64,000 nt of DNA from contig OZ252031.1 of assembly GCA_965247775.1 (NCBI GenBank), positions 1,674,001 through 1,738,000 of the forward strand, read 5' to 3'. The notes beneath the pieces are model-generated. The model worked only from the letters and a program-made list of their open reading frames with translations, had not been told where the DNA came from and made no database searches. The position numbers and the translations under genes were made by a program. This document shows, piece by piece, positions 52,020-63,999 of the stretch (position 1 is the stretch's first letter; each line of letters begins with the position of its first letter). This DNA comes from G965247775 sp965247775 (lineage in GTDB: Bacteria; Chloroflexota; Dehalococcoidia; Bin125).

Positions 52020-53501
52020 TCAATCGTCGTGGGGGGCGAGGCGCCCCGCGGCGAGGTTGAGGCGCTCCAGCACGAGCGCGCAGTCCAGGGCGGCGAGGGT
52101 GTCGAAGAGGGGCGGGGCGACGCGCTTGCCGGTGACGGCGACGCGAACCGGGGTGAAAAGCGCGCCGGGTTTCAGTTCCAGGCGTTCGGCCAAGCCGCGC
52201 AGAGCAGTCTCGATGGCATCGACGGACCAGGGCTCAAGGCCAGCGAGGGCGGCGCGCACGGCTTCAACGGCGGCGAGGGCGCCGGAGGGGTTGTCGCGGA
52301 AGCCCTTGCCCATGAGATCGGCGTTGGTGTAGTCGAGGGGGCCCGCCTGGTAGACGAAGTCCGTGTACTCGGCCACCTCGCTGAGGAGCTTGACGCGCTC
52401 CTGGATGGCGGGGGCGAGAGGGAGGAGGGGGGCGGTATCGAGGGGACGGGGGATGTCCGCGGGGAAGGCGGCGTCGAGGAAGGGGAGGGCGCGGTCGAGG
52501 AAGTCTTGGGGGGCGAGGTCGCGGATGTACTCGGCGTTCATGGCTTCGAGGCGCTGCCCGTCGAAGGTGGCGGGGGTTGTGCCCATGCGGTCGATGTCGA
52601 AGGCCTCGACGATCTCGGCCCGGGACATCTTGGTGGTGCGGTCGTCCTTGGACCAGCCGAGCAGGGCGAGGAAGTTGATCAGCGCCTCGGGCAGGTAGCC
52701 CTGCTCGGCATAGTCGAGCAGGGCGGTGGCGCCGTGGCGCTTGCTGAGCTTGCCCTTGTCGGGGCCGAGGATGACGGGCTGGTGGACGAAGATGGGCGGC
52801 TCCAGGCCGAGGGCCTCGTAGAGGAGGAGGTGGCGGGGGGCGCTGGGCAGCCACTCCTCGCCGCGGATGACGTGGCTGATCTGCATGGCGGCGTCGTCGA
52901 CGACGGAGGCGAGGTGGTAGGTGGGGAAGCCGTCGGCCTTGAGGAGGACGTGGTCGTCAAGGAGACGGTTTTCGAAGCGGACTTTGCCGTGGATGGCGTC
53001 GGCGACGACGGTGGCGCCCTCGCCGGGCACCTTGAAGCGAACGACGCAACGGCCCTCTTGCTCGGCGATGGCGGCGTCGATGGCGGGGGCGTCCAGGTTG
53101 CGGCAATGGGCGTCGTAGCCGGGCGGTTGCTTGCGCTCTTGCTGCGCCTTGCGGATCCGGGCCAGGCGTTCCGAGGAGCAGGCGCAGCGGTAGGCCTGGC
53201 CGGAGGCGAGCAGCTTCTCGATGGCCGCGCGGTAGAAGGGCAGGCGCTCGGATTGGCGGTAGGGGGCGTGGGGGCCACCGACGCTGGGGCCCTCGTCCCA
53301 ATCGAGGCCGAGCCAGCGCAGGGCCTGCAGGATGCGCTCTTCCGCGCCCTCCACGGCACGCTTTTGATCGGTGTCCTCGATCCGCACAATGAAGGCGCCG
53401 CCGTGATGCCGGGCCAAGAGCCAGTCGAAGAGCGCGGTGCGGATGTTGCCGACGTGCGGGTCGCCGGTGGGGCTGGGGCCGTAGCGGACGCGGACGGTCA
53501 T
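52020..53501 (-). CDS. gltX: Glutamyl-tRNA synthetase
   Basis: A 493-residue class I synthetase. RYGPSPTGDPHVGNIRTALF (HIGH-equivalent HVGN) at the N terminus, the zinc-free central region with Cys residues (CACSSERLARI) and GPDKGKLSKRHGATAL (KMSKS-equivalent) near residue 250 define it. It charges tRNA-Glu; in genomes without GlnRS it also charges tRNA-Gln, to be converted by GatCAB. Its gene lies just upstream of, and in the same direction as, the tRNA-Gln/tRNA-Glu pair, a neat functional neighbourhood. Confidence 0.95.
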   Translation of the reverse strand: MTVRVRYGPSPTGDPHVGNIRTALFDWLLARHHGGAFIVRIEDTDQKRAVEGAEERILQALRWLGLDWDEGPSVGGPHAPYRQSERLPFYRAAIEKLLASGQAYRCACSSERLARIRKAQQERKQPPGYDAHCRNLDAPAIDAAIAEQEGRCVVRFKVPGEGATVVADAIHGKVRFENRLLDDHVLLKADGFPTYHLASVVDDAAMQISHVIRGEEWLPSAPRHLLLYEALGLEPPIFVHQPVILGPDKGKLSKRHGATALLDYAEQGYLPEALINFLALLGWSKDDRTTKMSRAEIVEAFDIDRMGTTPATFDGQRLEAMNAEYIRDLAPQDFLDRALPFLDAAFPADIPRPLDTAPLLPLAPAIQERVKLLSEVAEYTDFVYQAGPLDYTNADLMGKGFRDNPSGALAAVEAVRAALAGLEPWSVDAIETALRGLAERLELKPGALFTPVRVAVTGKRVAPPLFDTLAALDCALVLERLNLAAGRLAPHDD

Positions 53502-53540
53502 GGGCGGCAGGCTCCGGGAACGGCGTACGCGCGTGGCACC

Positions 53541-53612
53541 GCGTCAGCGGGCGCGCTTGGCACTGCGTCAGCGGACGCGCTGGGCGCCGCGTCAGCGGAC
53601 GCGCTTGGCGCG
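53541..53612. repeat. 24-base tandem repeat x3 covering the rluD 3' end
   Basis: Copies of GCGTCAGCGG(G/A)CGCGCTTGGC at 53541, 53565 and 53589. The third copy holds the stop codon and last codons of the pseudouridine synthase; copies one and two are extra copies of that 3' end. A degenerate partial copy precedes them (53523-53540). Confidence 0.85.
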
Positions 53613-54614
53613 ATGGCGGGACTGTTTCCAACGGCGGGATTCGCGCGCCGGTGCCACCGTAGCGCCGATGTCGGCGCCGTGCACGGGGGCGGCTTGGCGC
53701 AGGGCGGCGAAGAGGGCCTGGATGTCGTCGGGGGGTTCGACCTCAATGCGGAGGCGGCGGCCGCCGCTGGGGTGGTCGAAGGCGAGGAGGCGGGCATGGA
53801 GAGCCTGACGGTCGATGAGGTGGGAGCGCTGGCCGTAGCCGGGATCGCCGATGATGGGGTGGCCGAGGGCGGCGAGGTGGACGCGGATCTGATGGGTGCG
53901 ACCGGTGATGAGGTGGCAGTCGAGGAGGGAGGTGTCGGTGAAACGCTCACGCACCGTGTAGTCGGTGGTGGAGGGCTTGCCGCCCTCGACGACGGCCATG
54001 CGGCGGGGGTCGGAGCGGTCGCGGGCGATGGGGGCCTCGATGCGGCCCTGGAGTGGGTCGGGCGTGCCGGCGACGACGGCGACGTAGCGCTTCTCGACGG
54101 TGCGGGCGCGGATTTGGTCCTGGAGGTTCTGCAGCGCCGCGGGGTTCTTGGCCACCATCATGACGCCACTGGTGTCCTTATCGAGGCGGTGGACGAGGCC
54201 GGGGCGGAGGGCGTCGCCGATGGCCTGGAGGTCGGGGCAGTGGGCGAGCAGGGCGTTGACGAGGGTGGCCTCGCGCTCGCCGGGGGCGGGGTGGACGGTG
54301 AGGCCGGCGGGCTTGTTGAGCACGATGACGTCGGCGTCCTCGTAGCGGACGTCGAGGGGGATGTCGGCGGGCTCCGCAACCATCGCGGCGGGGCCGGGCG
54401 GGTGGAGGACGACCATCTCGCCGAAGCGCAGGCGGTAGGCGGGACGCTCGAGGCTGCCGTCGATGCGGACGAGGCCGTCGTCGATGAGGCGGCGGGCGGC
54501 GGAGCGGGAGAGGCCGGGGAGACGGCGGCCGAGGAAGACGTCGAGGCGCTCGCCGTCGCTGTCGGCGAGGAACTCCGCGGGGGGTGTGGCGGGGCCGGGG
54601 GGATCGAAGATCAC
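53592..54614 (-). CDS. rluD: RluD-family pseudouridine synthase
   Basis: A 340-residue synthase: S4 RNA-binding domain (DVFLGRRLPGLSRSAARRLI) near residue 25-45, then the catalytic domain with the conserved HRLDKDTSGVMMVAKN (catalytic Asp), and the late GRTHQIRVHL motif. It makes pseudouridines in 23S rRNA, most likely; the exact site (RluD, RluC or related) is not fixed by sequence. GTG start at 54614, two bases from the lspA stop. Its last codons lie in a 24-base repeat array. Confidence 0.9.
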   Translation of the reverse strand: MIFDPPGPATPPAEFLADSDGERLDVFLGRRLPGLSRSAARRLIDDGLVRIDGSLERPAYRLRFGEMVVLHPPGPAAMVAEPADIPLDVRYEDADVIVLNKPAGLTVHPAPGEREATLVNALLAHCPDLQAIGDALRPGLVHRLDKDTSGVMMVAKNPAALQNLQDQIRARTVEKRYVAVVAGTPDPLQGRIEAPIARDRSDPRRMAVVEGGKPSTTDYTVRERFTDTSLLDCHLITGRTHQIRVHLAALGHPIIGDPGYGQRSHLIDRQALHARLLAFDHPSGGRRLRIEVEPPDDIQALFAALRQAAPVHGADIGATVAPARESRRWKQSRHRAKRVR

Positions 54615-54615
54615 G

Positions 54616-55218
54616 TCAACGGTGACCGGCGGAGCGGGTGGCGTCGCGGGCGACGAGGACGAGGAGGATCAGGACAACGCCGATATTGATGCCGGCGTCG
54701 GCGGCGTTGAAGGCGGGGAACTCGTTGAAGTTGACGAAATCGGTGACGCTGCCCTGGTAGACGCGGTCGAGGAGGTTGCCCACAGCGCCGCCCAGGATGA
54801 GGGCCAGGCCGACACGGGTGAGCCAGTGATCGACGAGGGGGAACAGGTAGTAGAAGCCGAGCACGGCGATGGCGACGACTGCGGAGACGGCGAGGAAACC
54901 GTTGGCGTCGCCGAAGAGGCCGAAGGCGCCGCCTTGATTCTCGATGTGGGAGAAACGGAAGAAGGAGGCGAGACGCCAGTGCTCCCCCTCCGCGAGGGAC
55001 TCGCGCAGGATGACCTTGGTGACTTGGTCGAAGCTGACCCAGAGGGCGACGATGCCGAGGAAGAGGGCGTCCTGGCGGCCGCGCCCGCGACGGCGCTGGA
55101 GCAGGCGCCCCCGAAGGCCTGCGGCGGGCGCCGGTGGCGCCGCAGCCGGGGGGGTGGGGAGGCCCGGCGCCGGGTGCGCGGAATCCGGCATTTCGCGGGC
55201 CTCGGGCGAAAGAGTCAT
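54616..55218 (-). CDS. lspA: Lipoprotein signal peptidase (signal peptidase II)
   Basis: A 200-residue protein with four membrane segments (about 48-65, 98-110, 117-133, 175-190). The two catalytic aspartates are in GAVGNLLDRV and NAADAGINIGV, and the conserved NQGGAFGLF is also present. It removes signal peptides from prolipoproteins, of which this window has several. The frame extends upstream to 55389, but ATG 55218 is followed by a plausible N-terminal tail before the first helix; the N-terminal ~45 residues are Pro/Ala-rich and longer than usual. Confidence 0.92.
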   Translation of the reverse strand: MTLSPEAREMPDSAHPAPGLPTPPAAAPPAPAAGLRGRLLQRRRGRGRQDALFLGIVALWVSFDQVTKVILRESLAEGEHWRLASFFRFSHIENQGGAFGLFGDANGFLAVSAVVAIAVLGFYYLFPLVDHWLTRVGLALILGGAVGNLLDRVYQGSVTDFVNFNEFPAFNAADAGINIGVVLILLVLVARDATRSAGHR

Positions 55219-55379
55219 GGGCCTGAGCGTAACACCGGCGGCGACGCGCCTCGGGGCCCGGGCGCGGGCACGGAGGTCGCCTGGACGGCAGGACCAGGGC
55301 GGCTTGCTGGGCCCCGGGGGCGGCCATACGATTGGGGCGGCCCCGTCGCGGGCCATCTCGCAGCCGGAGGAGCGCGCCT

Positions 55380-55982
55380 GTGACGACACTCTTCAGTGAG
55401 GACCATGAGGACCGGGTGGACAGCCCGGACCGGTTGCCGCCGGGTCAGCGGTTGACCGAGCAGTGGCCGGTCCTGACCTACGGGAGCGCGCCGCAGGTGG
55501 AACGAGGCGAGTGGAGCCTGCAGGTCTGGGGCGAGGTGGAGGAGGACCTGGTCTGGGACTGGGAGCAGTTCCTGGCACTGGGCACGGAGGAGCGGACGAA
55601 CGACATCCACTGCGTGACGCACTGGTCGCGCTACGACAACACCTGGGAGGGTGTGCTGCTCTCGACGATCCTGGCGCACGTGCGGCCGACGCCGGGCGCG
55701 CGGTCGGTCCTGTTCCATTCCTATGGGGGCTATACGACGAACGTGCTGCTGGAGGACATCGCGCGGGACGACCACGCGATGCTGGCCTTCTCGCACGACG
55801 GGGGGCCGATCGCGCGGGAGCACGGCGGCCCGGTGCGCGGGGTGATCCCCTCGTTGTATTTCTGGAAGAGCGCCAAGTGGGTGCGTGGAATGGAACTGCT
55901 GCCCCAGGACCGGCCGGGCTTCTGGGAGATGTATGGCTACCACCTGCACGGGGACCCCTGGCAGGAAGAGCGCTACTCCTAG
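55380..55982 (+). CDS. Sulfite-oxidase-like molybdopterin oxidoreductase
   Basis: A 200-residue single-domain protein of the sulfite-oxidase superfamily (compare the YedY/MsrP group). The conserved DIHCVTHWSRYDNTWEGV supplies the molybdenum-ligating Cys, followed by HSYGGYTTNV and GPVRGVIPSLYFWKSAKW, the cofactor-binding stretches. It lacks a dimerisation domain, heme domain or signal peptide. GTG 55380 follows GGAGGAG; the upstream frame was rejected. The reaction is unknown (sulfite, sulfoxide or nitrate-type oxo transfer). Confidence 0.85.
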   Translation: MTTLFSEDHEDRVDSPDRLPPGQRLTEQWPVLTYGSAPQVERGEWSLQVWGEVEEDLVWDWEQFLALGTEERTNDIHCVTHWSRYDNTWEGVLLSTILAHVRPTPGARSVLFHSYGGYTTNVLLEDIARDDHAMLAFSHDGGPIAREHGGPVRGVIPSLYFWKSAKWVRGMELLPQDRPGFWEMYGYHLHGDPWQEERYS

Positions 55983-56081
55983 GGCCCCGATTGCGGTGGC
56001 CGCGCGGGCAGGAGACGCAGGCCGTGAAATGGGAGAGCCTGGGGGCGGACGGCTGAGGGCGCTGGGGAGCGGGGAGTGGCG

Positions 56082-57221
56082 ATGACGACATCGACGCCGA
56101 TAGAAGTCGATGATCCGATCAACCGAGCGATCTTGGCGGAGTCCGAGGATCGGCTACAGGGTTTCCAGCGCGACCCGCTGGGCGAGATCGCGCGACGCAG
56201 CGGGCTGGAGCTGGGGCTGGTGGTGGAGCGGATCCGGGCGATGCTGGAGGCGGGGACGATCCGGCGGGTGCGGCAGACGCTGCTGCCAACGAATCTGGCG
56301 GCGGGGGCGCTGGTGGCCTGGCAAGTGCCGGAGTCCCGGTTGCAGGAGGCCTTCGACTGGATGTTCGAGCGGGACCCGTTCTCGGGACATGTGGTGATCC
56401 GCAGCACGGATGCGGCCGCGCCGGGGGCGCGCTACCGGCTGTGGACGACGCTGAAGGTGCCGCAGGGCTTTGCCTTGCAGCGACACGCGGAGCATCTCCG
56501 CGCGCGCACGGGGGCGGAGCGTTTCCGGCTGATGCCGGCGAAGTGCCTGTTCTCGTTGGGGGTGGGGCACGTGCGGCGGCGGGGGCTGCACCCGGGGGCG
56601 CGCAGCGACGGGGCGGGGCAGGCGCTGGAGACCGGCGTCGTGGCGCTGGACGCGGTGGAGTGGCGGGTGGTGGAGGCGCTGAAGCGCGAGTTCAGGCCGG
56701 AGGAACTCGGTGGCGAGATCTGGGCGGGGCGGGCGGGGGAGGCGGGGGTGGATCTGGCGTCGTTCTGCCGCGTTGCGTCGTCGCTGGAGGCGCGCAAGCT
56801 GGTGGGGCGCTTCTCGACGTTCCTGGAGCACGTGAAGCCGGTGGGGGGGGCGGCGCCCGTGACGCGCTACAACGCGCTCTTCCACTGGGCGGTCCCGAGG
56901 GGGCGGGAGATGGCGGCGGGGCGCGAGGTGGGACGACACGAGATTATGACCCACGCCTACTGGCGGGAGGGCGGGCCGGAGTTCCACGACGTGAACATCA
57001 TGGGCGTGGCGCACGGGCGGGATCGGGAGCTGCTGCTGGCGCACAAGGCGGCGATCGACGCGCACTTGGAGGAGGCGGGGATCCCGCTGGGGTACACGGC
57101 GGTGTTCTGGGGGGGGCGGAGCGAGATCAAGCCGTCGGAGGTGGCGCCGTCGGCGTACGCGGCGTGGTGCGAGCGGGAGGGGCTGGATCCGGAGCGGATG
57201 CGCGCCACGGCGAACGCCTGA
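56082..57221 (+). CDS. Lrp/AsnC-like protein resembling fused siroheme decarboxylase (AhbAB)
   Basis: A 379-residue protein with two similar halves. The first (about 15-165) begins with an HTH-like DPLGEIARRSGLELGLVVERI and a W-T-T-L-K-V-P strand; the second (about 190-370) repeats this with DAVEWRVVEALKREF and a conserved-looking HAYWREGGPEFHDVNIMGVAHGR. This duplicated Lrp-type plan, with a His/Tyr/Arg set, matches siroheme decarboxylases (AhbA-AhbB), enzymes of the alternative heme route, in fused form. A plain two-domain transcription regulator is the alternative. No other ahb genes adjoin it. Confidence 0.6.
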   Translation: MTTSTPIEVDDPINRAILAESEDRLQGFQRDPLGEIARRSGLELGLVVERIRAMLEAGTIRRVRQTLLPTNLAAGALVAWQVPESRLQEAFDWMFERDPFSGHVVIRSTDAAAPGARYRLWTTLKVPQGFALQRHAEHLRARTGAERFRLMPAKCLFSLGVGHVRRRGLHPGARSDGAGQALETGVVALDAVEWRVVEALKREFRPEELGGEIWAGRAGEAGVDLASFCRVASSLEARKLVGRFSTFLEHVKPVGGAAPVTRYNALFHWAVPRGREMAAGREVGRHEIMTHAYWREGGPEFHDVNIMGVAHGRDRELLLAHKAAIDAHLEEAGIPLGYTAVFWGGRSEIKPSEVAPSAYAAWCEREGLDPERMRATANA

Positions 57222-57879
57222 GCGGTGGGGCCCCATCCGGCGACCGCCAGCGGAAGCAGGTCTTGGCCGCGGCGATGCACCGCTAGCGGAAGCTGGTGGG
57301 GACGGGGCCGCACAGCGAGCGGCATCCGAGGCGGGCGGAGGCGCGATCGGCGCTGGGGCTGATTCTGGATGGGGAGGCGATGCCGGTGCAGGCGGGGGCG
57401 CACCTCCTGGGGGGCGGGCGCAGGGGGAGCCGTCGGAGGAGGTGCTGGGAGCTGGTGGACGCGTTGCAGGCGCGAATGCGGTGGATCAGGCCGGCGGTGA
57501 GGGGGTGGTGGACGTGGGGGCGCCCTCCGACGGGCGCCGGTGAACGCGGGCGCTTGGGGTGGCGGCGATCGTGGCGTCGGGGAGCGGCTGGCGTTGCCGC
57601 GGGCGGAAGCTGAGGGGTCCGGGGAAGGGGGGCGGGGGGGTAGGGTTGAGCGGGGGGATTCTGGGCGACTCCCGCATGGCCCGGGGGAGGGCCGGGGGCG
57701 CAGGATGCGGGCATGACACGGGGCGTGCTCGTGGCCTGGCCGCTGATCCCCCGGGTGGTGGCGCTGCGACCGGCGGCGCTGGCCGTCGAATGTGGTGGCG
57801 CGGCGGGCGCCGGCGGGGGGATGGCGGCCGCCGGGCCGGGCGGGGGAGCCGCCGCGAGTGGCCTGAGGGGGCGCCGGCG
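57222..57879. other. Non-coding or decayed stretch ahead of the 23S rRNA
   Basis: Several overlapping frames exist but none is convincing. A plus-strand stretch near 57340-57420 (ALGLILDGEAMPVQAGAHLLGG) is protein-like and could be a decayed gene end. CCGCYAGCGGAAGC occurs at 57244 and again at 57280. Otherwise I see nothing. Confidence 0.4.
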
Positions 57880-57908
57880 TTGACACGAGGCGACGCGGTG
57901 CGTAAGCT
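57880..57908 (+). promoter_or_regulatory. Putative 23S rRNA promoter
   Basis: TTGACA (57880-57885) and TAAGCT (57903-57908) with a 17-base spacer, about 245 bases upstream of the mature 23S 5' end. The -35 box is a perfect consensus match; the -10 matches at three to four positions. Confidence 0.6.
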
Positions 57909-58150
57909 TCCCGGGTTGCCCCTCCCTCCGGTGGCCCGGTTTCGCGGTGTCCCCGGCCGGAGTGGGCCACCTTAGCAACTGAATAGTTTGCACGAGCGAC
58001 CAACACTGCCGTCCGACACGGGTTGGACGGCAAGGTCACAACGGTGTCGCGCCCGGGCTCTGCGTGCGATGGATTCATCGCGCGCGGGCGGTGGGTACGA
58101 CTCCGGTCCTGACCATCTGAAGACACCACACATGCCGAGACCGTAAAGCA

Positions 58151-61136
<2,986 letters not shown>

Positions 61137-61208
61137 TGCTTTGCGGTTTCCGCAGTGTGGGGTTGATGATGGTCAGGCTGGTCGCTCGTGTAGGCTGTTC
61201 GGTGCCGG

Positions 61209-61283
<75 letters not shown>

Positions 61284-61292
61284 AGCAGCTGC

Positions 61293-61325
61293 ACAGGGCC
61301 GGTCCTGCGGGACCGGCCCTGTTTG
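61293..61325 (+). terminator. Rho-independent terminator after tRNA-fMet
   Basis: ACAGGGCCGGTCC and its complement GGACCGGCCCTGT form a 13-base-pair stem with a TGCG loop, immediately followed by TTG. It would end the 23S-tRNA transcript. Confidence 0.85.
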
Positions 61326-61371
61326 CGTCCCCGCGGCGGCGCATCCGGGGCCCTGCGTAGGGAAGCGGGCG

Positions 61372-62004
61372 TCAGATCTCGCGGGCGAGGTCGGCGTCCA
61401 GGCCGGCGAAGACGAGGGTATCGCCGGCCTGGATGATTTGCGAGCGGACGGGGTTGAGCTGGACTTGGTTGTCGCGGACGACCATGAGGAGGCGGCGGGT
61501 GCGGCCCTCGCTGTCGAGGGCGTCGAGGGGCTGGCCGTGGAGGCGGTCGGGGGGGGCGTAGACGCCGATGCCGTAGTCGCGGGTGAGGGTGAGGTAGTCC
61601 TGGGCGGTGCGGACTTGGAGGAGGTGGGCGACGCGCTCGCCGCCGTCGCGCTCGGGCTGGACGACGCGGTGGGCGCCGATGCGTTGCAGGATGGTGGCGT
61701 GGCCTTCGCTGCTGGCTTTGGCGATGACCGTGGGGACGCCGAGGGAGAGCAGGTTCATGGTGGCGAGGACGCTGGCTTCGAGTTGGCCGGTGGCGACGAC
61801 GCCGACGTCCATGCCGGCGAGGCCGAGGTCGCGGAGGCCGTCGGCGTCGGTGATGTCGACGATGGCGGCGCGGGAGACGTGGTCGGCCAGGGCCTGGACC
61901 TCCCCCTCGCCGCGGTCGCAGGCGAGGACGTCGTGGCCTTGGTCGGTGAGGGTGCGGGCGAGCTGGGCGCCGAAGCGGCCCAATCCGAGGACGGCGACCT
62001 GCAT
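61372..62004 (-). CDS. ktrA: Potassium uptake regulatory subunit (KtrA/TrkA type)
   Basis: A 210-residue RCK-domain protein. An N-terminal Rossmann VLGLGRFGAQLARTL and a VVATGQLEASVLATM stretch bind NAD(H); the C-terminal part (GDTLVFAGLDADLAREI) is the ligand-binding subdomain. It gates the KtrB pore encoded next to it (25 bases upstream in the transcription order), in response to NAD/NADH or ATP/ADP. KtrA is preferred over TrkA because of its single RCK domain. Confidence 0.9.
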   Translation of the reverse strand: MQVAVLGLGRFGAQLARTLTDQGHDVLACDRGEGEVQALADHVSRAAIVDITDADGLRDLGLAGMDVGVVATGQLEASVLATMNLLSLGVPTVIAKASSEGHATILQRIGAHRVVQPERDGGERVAHLLQVRTAQDYLTLTRDYGIGVYAPPDRLHGQPLDALDSEGRTRRLLMVVRDNQVQLNPVRSQIIQAGDTLVFAGLDADLAREI

Positions 62005-62028
62005 GGGTGGCTCCTTTCGGCGGTGGCG

Positions 62029-63435
62029 TCAGCCGATGCGTACGCCTTCAGCGGGGTAGCGGTAGCGGGCCTGGGGGCGTTCGGGCACGGTGAGGGCGAC
62101 CATCAGGGCGCCGAGGCGGCCGATGAACATGAGGGCGACGAGGACGAGGGCGCCGGCGGTGGTGAGATCGCGGGTGAGGCCCTGGGACCAGCCGACGTTG
62201 GCGAGGGCGGAGGTGGCTTCGAAGACGAGCGGGAGGAAGGGGGCGTCGTCGGTGATTTCGAGGGCCCAGACGCCGGCGGCGAGGAGGACGGTGGCGAGGA
62301 CGACGACGGTGATGGCGCGCAGGACGATGGCGGTGGGGAGTTCGCGGCCGAAGATTTCGGCGCGGTGGCGGCCGCGGAGACTGGACCAGACGACGGCCAG
62401 GCTGACCATGAAGGCGCCCATCTTGATGCCGCCGGCGACGGAGGTGGAGGCGCCGCCGATGAACATGAGCGCGAGGAGGATGGCGGTGGTGAGGTCCTGG
62501 AGGGCGGCCATGTCGATCGTGGCCATGCCGGTGGTGCGGTTGACGGAGAGGAAGAAGCTGTTGGCGAGGGCGTCGCCGGCGCCCTGCCCGTCCAGGGGGC
62601 GGCCGCTCTGCACTTCGCCGATGAGGAAGACGAGCATGCCGAGGAGGAGGAGGCCGCCCATCCCGAGGAGGACGATGCGGGTGTCCAGGGACCAGCGCCG
62701 TGGGCGGCGGGGGAGGTCGAAGACGGTGACGAAGGAGAGGCTGCCGAGGAAAGCCGCGAGTCCCATGATCAGGAGGGGGTAGGGGCTGGCGATCTGGCCG
62801 CTGAAGCTCTGGAAGCCGCCCATGAGATCGAAGCCGGCGTTGTTGGCGGCGGAGACGGCGTGGAAGAGGGCGCGCCAGACAGCGGCGCCGCCGGAGGCGG
62901 TGTCGAAGGCCCACGGGAGGAGGAGGAGGAAGGCGAGGATCTCGAGGGTGCCGATGAAGATCATGACGCGGCGCAGGAGGCGGCCGATGTTCCAGTCGCC
63001 GGCGCCGGCGAGTTCCATGCCGAAGAGGGCGTTGCCGCGCAGGCCGAGGCGGCGGCCGATGACGAGGAGGAGGGCGCCGGTGTACATGGTGACGCCGAGG
63101 CCGCCGAGCTGGATGAGGGCGAGGATGACGGCTTCGCCGAAGCCGCTCCAGTAGGTGGCGGTGTCGAGGCGGACGAGGCCGGTGACGCAGACGGCGGAGG
63201 TGGCCGTGAAGAGGGCGTCCCAGCCGTTGGTCCACTCCCGGGATTGGGAGGCGAGGGGGAGGGAGAGGAGGAGGGCGCCGAGGGCGATCGTGGCGGCGAA
63301 GGCGCCGACGAGGTACCAGGGGGAGGGGCGGAAGCGGAAGAGCCGGCGGCGGGGACGGAGAGCGACGACTTCCGGTCGCAGGCGACGACGGCGCAGAACG
63401 ACGTTGCCGGGGCGGCGCGGGTGGCGGATGGTCAC
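62029..63435 (-). CDS. ktrB: Potassium transporter pore protein (KtrB/TrkH type)
   Basis: A 468-residue membrane protein with about ten segments. Four pore-loop motifs around selectivity-filter glycines can be seen: SAVCVTGLV, SAANNAGFD, VNRTTGMAT and SALANVGWS, one per M1-P-M2 repeat. The N terminus has an Arg-rich cytoplasmic tail. It passes K+ (coupled to Na+ or H+) under KtrA control. The ktrB-ktrA order on the minus strand is the usual operon. Confidence 0.92.
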   Translation of the reverse strand: MTIRHPRRPGNVVLRRRRLRPEVVALRPRRRLFRFRPSPWYLVGAFAATIALGALLLSLPLASQSREWTNGWDALFTATSAVCVTGLVRLDTATYWSGFGEAVILALIQLGGLGVTMYTGALLLVIGRRLGLRGNALFGMELAGAGDWNIGRLLRRVMIFIGTLEILAFLLLLPWAFDTASGGAAVWRALFHAVSAANNAGFDLMGGFQSFSGQIASPYPLLIMGLAAFLGSLSFVTVFDLPRRPRRWSLDTRIVLLGMGGLLLLGMLVFLIGEVQSGRPLDGQGAGDALANSFFLSVNRTTGMATIDMAALQDLTTAILLALMFIGGASTSVAGGIKMGAFMVSLAVVWSSLRGRHRAEIFGRELPTAIVLRAITVVVLATVLLAAGVWALEITDDAPFLPLVFEATSALANVGWSQGLTRDLTTAGALVLVALMFIGRLGALMVALTVPERPQARYRYPAEGVRIG

Positions 63436-63611
63436 GCCGCTTGCCGCCGGAATCGCGTGGGCCTTGGGTGAGGGTTGGGGCGAGGGCTTGGCTGCCGCAT
63501 GTCTCCCCGTCCGCTCCGCGCCGACCCCGGCTGATCGTACGATGAAGGGCGGGTGGGGGATAGCGGAGGGGAGTAGCCGGGGTGGGGCGGGGCTGCGACA
63601 ATCGCTTGCGG

Positions 63612-63684
63612 GGCCCCATCGTCTAGAGGCCTAGGACGCCAGCCTTTCAAGCTGGTAGCACGGGTTCGAATCCCGTTGGGGCCA
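63612..63684 (+). tRNA. tRNA-Glu (TTC)
   Basis: Acceptor GGCCCCA/TGGGGCC, anticodon stem CCAGC/GCTGG with loop CTTTCAA (anticodon UUC), T arm GGGTTCGAATCCC. The 3' CCA is not encoded, unlike the other tRNAs here. Confidence 0.93.
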
Positions 63685-63999
63685 CACTCCTCTCGGCCGA
63701 CGCCGCAGTGGCCGGGTCATGTGACCCATGCGCACGCGTGATGCTGGGTGGCAGCGTTCACCAGCGCGATGCGGGGACGCGAATCGATGAACGCGCACCA
63801 GGGCCGGCGCGATCCGTGCGCAGTTGGGATCGCTGCAGTTGGGATCACTGCAGCTGGGATCACTGCAGCTGGCATCACTGGGATCCTGCCCGGAGTCGTA
63901 CGGCATCGGCCCCAGATCCCGTTGGGCCAGCACTCCCGGCGGCGTGGACGGGAGGGTGCGGGGCAGGCCGGACGGTCGCGCCTCGCGCCACGCGGGGCG
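63685..63999 (-). CDS. Possible Cys-rich repeat protein, partial (uncertain)
   Basis: A minus-strand frame open to the window end (GTG at 63931-63933 is one possible start) encodes four consecutive pentapeptides of the form C-S-D-P-N/S. The matching DNA is a 15-base tandem repeat (63821-63880). The downstream part (RFASPHRAGERCHP and on into the tRNA antisense) looks like noise, so the true end is unknown. No family recognised; the array may simply be a repeat without a gene. Confidence 0.2.
63821..63880. repeat. 15-base tandem repeat, 4 copies
   Basis: Copies CAGTTGGGATCGCTG, CAGTTGGGATCACTG, CAGCTGGGATCACTG and CAGCTGGCATCACTG at 63821, 63836, 63851 and 63866, each one or two bases different. 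The 15-base unit keeps a reading frame open on the minus strand. Confidence 0.9.

Noticed and set aside
52029..54689. 886-residue plus-strand ORF
   Set aside because: It is opposite gltX and the pseudouridine synthase and is low complexity (Gly/Glu/Ala/Val); a shadow.
57296..57613. Plus-strand ORF before the 23S gene
   Set aside because: Apart from one short protein-like patch the composition is Arg/Gly noise and no ribosome site is evident.
61137..61208. 5S rRNA directly after 23S
   Set aside because: Only about 70 bases separate the 23S end from the tRNA, too short, and no 5S motifs are visible.
61438..63471. 677-residue plus-strand ORF
   Set aside because: Antisense shadow of ktrA/ktrB.
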